Assembly: GCA_045634085.1 (NCBI GenBank)
Contig: JAZQZM010000054.1
Location: 1 to 20,574 of the forward strand
DNA length: 20,574 nucleotides
Direction of reading: 5' to 3'
DNA from: HGM04593 sp045634085
GTDB taxonomy: Bacteria; Bacteroidota; Bacteroidia; Bacteroidales; Bacteroidaceae
Part shown: positions 15,932 to 20,574 of the stretch, piece after piece
How the letters are laid out: every line of letters starts with the position of its first letter
How positions within the stretch are numbered: position 1 is the first letter of the stretch
Position numbers and translations under genes: made by a program
The notes under the pieces: model-generated
Database searches by the model: none
Told to the model about the DNA's origin: nothing
What the model saw: the letters and a program-made list of their open reading frames with translations, nothing else

Positions 15932-16174
15932 TAACCTCACTGTGGGGTTATGACATGTTAAAAAAATAGCGCATTAGCTTTACTATCTTACTGATGGGGG
16001 TATTTTGCCCCGGCAGGGCTTTTGTCTTGTCAAACTTGGCGGTTAAATCAATAGGAAGATTAGTAGCAAAGTTGATGTCCGCGCTGTATTCAGCGTGGGC
16101 AACTTGCTTATCTATCTTCCAGGTAACGCCAAGACCTCATCAGTGGATAATGTAAGATTGTCCACGTTTTTTTT
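15932..16174 (+). ncRNA. Structured RNA, 6S-like candidate, with own promoter and terminator
   Basis: This 525-nt gap between hydG and the next gene has no ORF but a dense set of paired segments. A 5' hairpin (15932-15950, 8-bp stem) is followed by a long rod: CTGATG (15991-15996) with CATCAG (16138-16143); CTTGGCGGTTA (16035-16045) with TAACGCCAAG (16124-16133, one bulge); GGAAGAT (16054-16060) with ATCTTCC (16114-16120); and a tip CGCTG/CAGCG (16082-16086 with 16091-16095). The 5' side carries an unpaired region with alternative hairpins GGGG/CCCC (15997-16000 with 16008-16011) or GCCC/GGGC (16007-16010 with 16016-16019). The end is a 9-bp terminator stem (16143-16151 with 16157-16165) and T8 (16167-16174). 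A single long irregular rod with an asymmetric central bubble is the architecture of 6S RNA; the identity is inferred, not shown. A cis leader of the downstream gene is the main alternative. Confidence 0.55.
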
Positions 16175-16274
16175 GTGTCTGTGCGGAGTGTAATCTCCTA
16201 ATTATAACTTGATTTACAGAGCTTTTGTTCTGGAATATATTGATTTGATATTTATTAACTTTAACTAATATTTT

Positions 16275-18359
16275 ATGAGAAAATTTACTTTATTTATTGC
16301 ATCATTGTTCCTCGCAGTAGGTGCAATGGCGCAGACGGTGGCTTATACCGTAAATGCGAACACTGGAACATTGTTTAAGGATGGTACAGGGGCTGCAGCT
16401 AGCTGGAATTCAAAATGGGCCTTTACTGTAACTGAGACAAACCCAGCTGCGTTGACTCTTACTACGGGCGCAAACAACATCGGTAAATACACTGAAAATG
16501 GTGTGGGCTATCTTGGATTGGCTGGTGGTCAGAGTGGTACATCTGTGTATACATTGGCTGTTCCTGAGGGTTATCTTATTGATTCATATAGTTTTGATAT
16601 TGTTGCAGTAAGTGGCGCGGCAACTGTTACTCCCAATGGTGGCAGTGCAATGACTGCTTCTTCTGCACCTCAGACATTGGCGGTTAATAACATCAATGCC
16701 CGTTCGGTTACTTTTACATTGAGTGGTGGTAATCATATTATTAAGGCTAAGAACTTTGTCGTAAACGTCAAAGCGGCTCCAGTCTTTACATATGAGGAAG
16801 TTGGTAACCCTACTGAAGATGGTGTTTACCGTGTTTATTGGAAGCAGAACAACCGTGGTTATTTGGCATATCACAACTCATACCCTACAAAGGGTGTACT
16901 TGCAGACGTTACATTGGGTAGTTATGGCTCAATGCACTTCAACTCTGCTACAGACCCTGTACAGCTTGAGTGGTACTTGATTACATCTGAGAAGGGTAAC
17001 AAATATCTGTTCAGTGCTTACAACGGTAAGTTCCTTTCATATTCTGAGGAGAGTGCCGATAATGCAAAGGCTGCATACTTTGATGCTGCACGTCCTTGCC
17101 CAATTACAATTGAAGACAATACTTCACATAGTGGCTACTATATTATCAAGGCAAATGTTGACGGTACAGATTGTCTTCTCTCAAGTGGTTGCGGTCAATC
17201 TTCAACAACAGGTTATCCAATCCGTTGGAACTCTAATATAAGTGGTGACATGGGTGACGGTGGTTCACCATTGATATTTGTAAAGGTTAGCGGTCTTGAT
17301 GTTGATGCAGACATCCTTGCACGCGCACAGGCAGCTATCAATGACTATGAGAATCCTGTTGAGGATGATGTAAACTTTGAGTGGACAACATCAACTCCTT
17401 GGACAGCTGTAGAGCATTCTGCATATTATACATCAACAGTGTTGAATGACAATGCTTTGGATGGTGGTATCAAATATATCGAGGGTGAGGTAACTGTTGG
17501 TGGTGCAAGAACTGCAACTGTTACATTTACATTCACTGGCGGTTCACACAAATTGAACATCCGTGGTGTTGAGGTAATTGATGAACTTGGCAATATTGTT
17601 GCCGGTGACTATAGCGTAAAGACAGCCGGTGGTGATAAGGTTGGTCAGGTTTACACTGTTAAGGTTGCCGAGGCTGGTACATACAAAGTACGTTGCTATG
17701 CTACAGAGGGTAATGGTGATCAATTCAATCAGTCTAACGGAAGCATTGTTGTTTCTTTTGCCAAATTGGATGTTATGGAGTTGACAAAAGAGGTGACTTT
17801 TGCTGCTGAATATTCAACACTTTATCTTGGTTATAAAGTGGCAATCCCTGCAGGTGTCGAGGCGTATGTTTTGAGTGGCGTTAATGCAACATGGGCAACA
17901 TTGATTCAGATTAACAATGTTATTCCTGCAAATACTGCTGTAATCTTGAAGAAGACTACAAATGCTAATACTTACAACTTCTATTATACATCTGATGAAG
18001 CTGATGATATTGAGTTGAACTACCTTGAGGGTACAATTGCTGACCGTTACATTCAGGGTGATGCATACGTGCTCGGTATTCCTGAGGGTGAGACAGAGGC
18101 AGCCCTTTGTCCAGCATTGCTTAACAAGCTTGATAACACTGCATTCAAGAATAATGCAAACAAGGCTTATTTGAAGGTTGCTCCTGGCATGAACGCTGCT
18201 TCTTATAGCTTCCGTTTCGGCGAGGGTACAACAGGCATCGAGGGTGTAGAGGTAGAAAACGAGGTGAAAGCTATCTACGACCTTACAGGTCGTCGCGTAG
18301 AGGCTATCACAGCTCCTGGTATTTACATTGTAGGTGGCAAAAAGGTACTCGTTAAGTAA
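16275..18359 (+). CDS. Secreted multi-module protein with C-terminal sorting-type tail
   Basis: A 694-aa protein of unknown function. A signal peptide (MRKFTLFIASLFLAVGAMAQ) is followed by a beta-rich module to about 172, a beta-trefoil-like module (about 173-340; DGVYRVYWKQNNRGYLAYHN and GYYIIKANVDGTDCLLSSG resemble carbohydrate-binding trefoil repeats), and a beta-sandwich-like module around 400-500 with FTGGSHKLNIRGVEVIDELG and VAEAGTYKVRCYATEG. A further region near 515-645 begins FAAEYSTLYLGYKVAIPAGV. The last about 30 residues (AIYDLTGRRVEAI, then GIYIVGGKKVLVK) resemble the short Por-type tails used for type IX secretion. No catalytic motif was recognised. Thr is encoded mostly by ACA and Gly by GGT, a stronger codon bias than in the upstream genes, consistent with high expression. 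The start ATG sits directly before the signal peptide. Confidence 0.8.
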   Translation: MRKFTLFIASLFLAVGAMAQTVAYTVNANTGTLFKDGTGAAASWNSKWAFTVTETNPAALTLTTGANNIGKYTENGVGYLGLAGGQSGTSVYTLAVPEGYLIDSYSFDIVAVSGAATVTPNGGSAMTASSAPQTLAVNNINARSVTFTLSGGNHIIKAKNFVVNVKAAPVFTYEEVGNPTEDGVYRVYWKQNNRGYLAYHNSYPTKGVLADVTLGSYGSMHFNSATDPVQLEWYLITSEKGNKYLFSAYNGKFLSYSEESADNAKAAYFDAARPCPITIEDNTSHSGYYIIKANVDGTDCLLSSGCGQSSTTGYPIRWNSNISGDMGDGGSPLIFVKVSGLDVDADILARAQAAINDYENPVEDDVNFEWTTSTPWTAVEHSAYYTSTVLNDNALDGGIKYIEGEVTVGGARTATVTFTFTGGSHKLNIRGVEVIDELGNIVAGDYSVKTAGGDKVGQVYTVKVAEAGTYKVRCYATEGNGDQFNQSNGSIVVSFAKLDVMELTKEVTFAAEYSTLYLGYKVAIPAGVEAYVLSGVNATWATLIQINNVIPANTAVILKKTTNANTYNFYYTSDEADDIELNYLEGTIADRYIQGDAYVLGIPEGETEAALCPALLNKLDNTAFKNNANKAYLKVAPGMNAASYSFRFGEGTTGIEGVEVENEVKAIYDLTGRRVEAITAPGIYIVGGKKVLVK

Positions 18360-18490
18360 GTGGCCTCCCCTAACCCCTCCCTAATGAGGGGAACTGGAAA
18401 AAGTGGCCTCCCCTAACCCCTCCCTAATGAGGGGAACTGGAAAAAGTGGCCTCACCCTAACCCTCTCCCAAAGAGAGGGAACTATAAAAA
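18360..18490. repeat. 43-bp tandem repeats, three copies
   Basis: Two identical 43-bp units (18360-18402 and 18403-18445) and a diverged third (from 18446) begin right after the TAA of the secreted-protein gene. Each unit holds a hairpin: CCCCTC/GAGGGG in copies 1 and 2 and CCCTCTC/GAGAGGG in copy 3, where both arms have changed together. The opposite strand is G-rich (GGGAGGGGTTAGGGGAGG) and could form G-quadruplexes. Likely roles are transcript 3'-end formation or a dispersed REP-like repeat. Confidence 0.85.
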
Positions 18491-18515
18491 AGTAAATTAA
18501 CAAATTTTAAAAAGT

Positions 18516-18548
18516 CCTCCAAACTCTCCCCTATGGGGGAGACGGAGG
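18516..18548. repeat. Related nested hairpin
   Basis: CTCCCC (18526-18531) pairs with GGGGAG (18536-18541) inside an outer CCTCC/GGAGG (18516-18520 with 18544-18548). The C-rich/G-rich composition relates it to the preceding tandem repeats. It ends 13 nt before the start of the 54-aa peptide gene. Confidence 0.6.
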
Positions 18549-18561
18549 GGGCCTCTATAAT

Positions 18562-18726
18562 ATGAAGAAGACTTATGTATCACCTCTCATGGTAGAGGTA
18601 AATGTTGAAGCAGAGGCAATGCTTGCAGCTTCATTGCAGATAAACAGTGGAAAGTCAGTAGATACCTCAAACGGTGGTCAGCTCTCAGGCGGTCACCGCG
18701 GTGAATGGGGTAATTTGTGGCAGTAA
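18562..18726 (+). CDS. 54-aa small protein, Bacteroidales peptide of unknown function
   Basis: The ORF runs ATG (18562) to TAA (18726) in the same direction as its neighbours. The N-terminus MKKTYVSPLMVEVNVEAEAM is followed by LAASLQINSG, then a Gly/Ser-rich part and a C-terminus HRGEWGNLWQ. From memory, Prevotella genomes carry many short proteins of the pattern MKKxYxxPxxxxx...MLAxS with a variable tail ending in an Arg/Gly/Trp-containing patch; none has an assigned function known to me. It is not a classical signal peptide, because the hydrophobic stretch is interrupted by charged residues. A conserved N-terminal part and a variable small-residue tail could be a leader-core arrangement, but no modification enzyme is adjacent. 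The stop codon lies inside a strong stem-loop. Confidence 0.7.
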   Translation: MKKTYVSPLMVEVNVEAEAMLAASLQINSGKSVDTSNGGQLSGGHRGEWGNLWQ

Positions 18727-18740
18727 TTCCACAAATTACC
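18709..18740. other. 12-bp perfect stem-loop spanning the peptide gene stop codon
   Basis: GGTAATTTGTGG (18709-18720) and its exact complement (18729-18740) enclose an 8-nt loop that contains the TAA stop. No T-run follows (TTATTGACAG), so it is not a standard terminator. It could slow termination of translation, protect the mRNA 3' end, or be a fossil insertion site. Confidence 0.7.
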
Positions 18741-18837
18741 TTATTGACAGGTCTTGTATTTAAAGGCAAAAGGAGTCGCTGAGTAAATATAAGAGAATCA
18801 ATGAAATATTCGTCTTTATATTGATTTTCAGTATAAT

Positions 18838-18865
18838 AAGGCTGTGCCGCTTGGCGCGGCCTTTT
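18838..18865 (+). terminator. Rho-independent terminator
   Basis: AAGGCTGTGCC (18838-18848) pairs with GGCGCGGCCTT (18853-18863) over 11 bp with two G-U pairs, a GCTT loop and a short T-run (18862-18865). It closes the peptide-gene transcript 112 nt after its stop and 60 nt before the next gene. Confidence 0.75.
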
Positions 18866-18924
18866 GTGCTTATAGATAAGAATTAAGAGATTATTAAATT
18901 TATACTAACCAAAAAGTTCAACCT

Positions 18925-20574
18925 ATGAAGAAATTCTTTTCATTATTGTTGGCTGCCGTGTGTCTCTCGACACAGGCTTATGCCGACAAGGTGACGGCTT
19001 CGCAGACTTTGCCTTCGAACGGCAAACCGGAGCATGTCTACACTATGGTGAGCGGTAATGGTGCTTATGTGAGCCCCACTACTACTCCTGTTGAGGGTGA
19101 TGCTGCTAACGGCCTCTTCGCATTCTATGCGGTGGATGGTGTTGACGGCGCGTACTACATCTACAGCCACAATGCAAAGCAGTGGCTTACCTATGACAAA
19201 AGCTCAAACTATGGAACTGGTGCAAACTTCGTTAAATTGAGCGACAGCAAGGTCGAGGGTACATATTTCAAGGTCGAGAATTATGCCGACGATTTCTATC
19301 AGATTTCGCCTTACACCACAGCAGGCACAGCACAGGCTATCTACCTGAATTACTTTGGTGGTGTATCAGCTTGCTCGGGCAAGACACTTGGCCTGTGGAC
19401 CGATAACGGTTCAAAGGACGGTGGTAGCCGTTACACATTCGCAGAGTATGTGATTGCTGAGCGTACTTACACAATCACTGTTCCCGAGGGTGTTACATTG
19501 AAGATTGGTGACAAAGAGTATGCCAATGGTTCTACAATCACCGTTGAGGGTTCGGTTGACAAGGGTACTATTACAGTGATAGCTCCTGAGGGTAAGTTTG
19601 CTGTTGTTTCAGTAAACGATGTAGAGAACACTATTACTGTAAATGTAGCTACTTTGCCTGTTCTTCCTACTGTTGCGAAGTATGAGAATGCTTGGGTTTA
19701 TCCAAAGCAGCAGGATAATGTGGGTGTTGCGAACATCTCAGAGGATAATGGCGTTTACGTGCTCAGCAACAAGGTGCTTGCTGCCGGTTTCATGAAGGTG
19801 GGCGATGCTCTTTACTTTGCTGGTTGCGATGCCATGAATTTGGTAGCTGGCACAGAGCCTTTCACAGTGGCATTTGGTGGCGGTGACAATGTTCCAGCTT
19901 CGGCAATGACACTTGTTGACGTGAAGACAGAGACACTCACAGGTAATGCAACAGCCATCGGTGGTGCCGAGCACTATAACGGTGTTCAGTTGGTTGCAAA
20001 CTATGAGTATGAGTACAAGGGCACAAAGATTGCCATTGTTTGGCGTGCAGTATTGCGCGACGGCAGCCACTACCTGCGCACAGAGATGGAGCTTACAGGT
20101 ATTGACGCTGTTGACATGTACAACATCATTCCAATGATTTACAATGTTGATACAAAGGCAGCCGGTTCAGCACCAAAGGTTGTGGGTAACACACGCGGTG
20201 CAACACTTGTTAGCGACAAGATTTTTGCCGGTCTTGAGACTCCAACAGCTTACAACACTGTGGGTGAGGCTTCAGGCGAGGAGAACTCTTGGGAGTTGAA
20301 GGATACAAAGAGTGTTTCTTTGACTGCTGCTTCTTGGACACAGGTTGCTGCGGCTGATGTTCCAAAGCGCGTTGAGGAGGCTACCGGTGCAAATTATCCC
20401 AATGTGCTTGCATACAAGATGGCAAATGTTGCCATCAAGAAGAATCAGAAAGTTGAGATCGAGGTGAAATATACAAGCGGTAACCACCGTTTGAACTTTG
20501 GCGGTGCCGATCTTTTGGCTTCTAATGGTGACATCGCTGCTGTAGACTACCATAGCGGTTATTCAGGTGGTCAG
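18925..20574 (+). CDS. Secreted multi-module protein, N-terminal 550 aa (runs off right edge)
   Basis: The frame is open from ATG 18925 through the last base. A signal peptide (MKKFFSLLLAAVCLSTQAYA) is followed by a trefoil-like module (about 30-180: AYYIYSHNAKQWLTYDKSSN, then FKVENYADDFYQISPY), a small beta domain (about 185-245, TYTITVPEGVTLKIGDKEYA), and a larger beta-rich domain (about 250-465) with KIAIVWRAVLRDGSHYLRTE and NTRGATLVSDKIFAGLETPT. From about 500 there is a module with YTSGNHRLNFGGADLLASNG, closely similar to one in the 694-aa protein upstream. The larger domain faintly recalls secreted carbohydrate-active proteins, but I cannot name a family or catalytic residues. It probably continues to a C-terminal sorting tail beyond the window. 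Confidence 0.8.
   Translation, partial: MKKFFSLLLAAVCLSTQAYADKVTASQTLPSNGKPEHVYTMVSGNGAYVSPTTTPVEGDAANGLFAFYAVDGVDGAYYIYSHNAKQWLTYDKSSNYGTGANFVKLSDSKVEGTYFKVENYADDFYQISPYTTAGTAQAIYLNYFGGVSACSGKTLGLWTDNGSKDGGSRYTFAEYVIAERTYTITVPEGVTLKIGDKEYANGSTITVEGSVDKGTITVIAPEGKFAVVSVNDVENTITVNVATLPVLPTVAKYENAWVYPKQQDNVGVANISEDNGVYVLSNKVLAAGFMKVGDALYFAGCDAMNLVAGTEPFTVAFGGGDNVPASAMTLVDVKTETLTGNATAIGGAEHYNGVQLVANYEYEYKGTKIAIVWRAVLRDGSHYLRTEMELTGIDAVDMYNIIPMIYNVDTKAAGSAPKVVGNTRGATLVSDKIFAGLETPTAYNTVGEASGEENSWELKDTKSVSLTAASWTQVAAADVPKRVEEATGANYPNVLAYKMANVAIKKNQKVEIEVKYTSGNHRLNFGGADLLASNGDIAAVDYHSGYSGGQ

Noticed and set aside
18360..18490. Tandem repeats as a CRISPR array
   Set aside because: The 43-bp units are directly adjacent with no spacers, and no cas genes are present.

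Overview
The window reads as chromosomal DNA of a gut-type Bacteroidales bacterium, most like Prevotella or a close relative. The signs are TAnnTTTG-type promoter boxes, A-rich leaders without strong Shine-Dalgarno sites, a [FeFe] hydrogenase with group B features, menaquinone synthesis, Bacteroidetes-type lipoprotein and secreted proteins, and a C-terminal tail resembling type IX secretion sorting domains. No tRNA, rRNA, CRISPR array or intact transposase gene was seen.

Layout. (1) 1-2488, minus strand: a nucleotide-sugar operon rfbA-rfbC-rfbD followed by the first 41 codons of a UDP-glucose 6-dehydrogenase; rfbB is not in the window. (2) 2685-3704, minus: pheS, ending in a strong terminator. 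(3) 3945-7086, plus: a Rel/SpoT homologue with an intact hydrolase site but an apparently degenerate synthetase domain, then a lipoprotein with a transglutaminase-like triad and BspA-like repeats. (4) 7101-7148: a 48-bp perfect palindrome between convergent genes. (5) 7143-12849, minus: a compact run of [FeFe] hydrogenase, phoH, purC, menG/ubiE and aroE, followed by a 5'-truncated LTA-synthase-like sulfatase that abuts the end of aroE. (6) 12883-13065: a 183-bp MITE-like element with 13-bp terminal inverted repeats and a TAA duplication, 30 bp upstream of the hydrogenase. (7) 13147-15749, plus: hydE and hydG, ending in a strong terminator. (8) 15896-16174: promoter, structured RNA and terminator, best explained as a 6S-like non-coding RNA. 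(9) 16275-20574, plus: two secreted multi-module proteins separated by 43-bp tandem repeats, a 54-aa peptide gene and hairpins.

How the parts work together. The divergent hydrogenase and hydE/hydG genes form a hydrogen-metabolism locus: HydG makes the Fe-CO/CN synthon and HydE acts on the way to the diiron subcluster. HydF, the assembly scaffold, must be encoded elsewhere. The hydrogenase shares a transcription unit with housekeeping genes for purines, menaquinone and shikimate. The rfb/ugd block supplies sugar nucleotides for surface polysaccharide. The right-hand end is a cell-surface or secreted-protein region and looks like the most lineage-specific part. The best candidates for undescribed biology are the 54-aa peptide with its unusual 3' stem-loop, the 6S-like RNA, and the MITE insertion in the hydrogenase control region.
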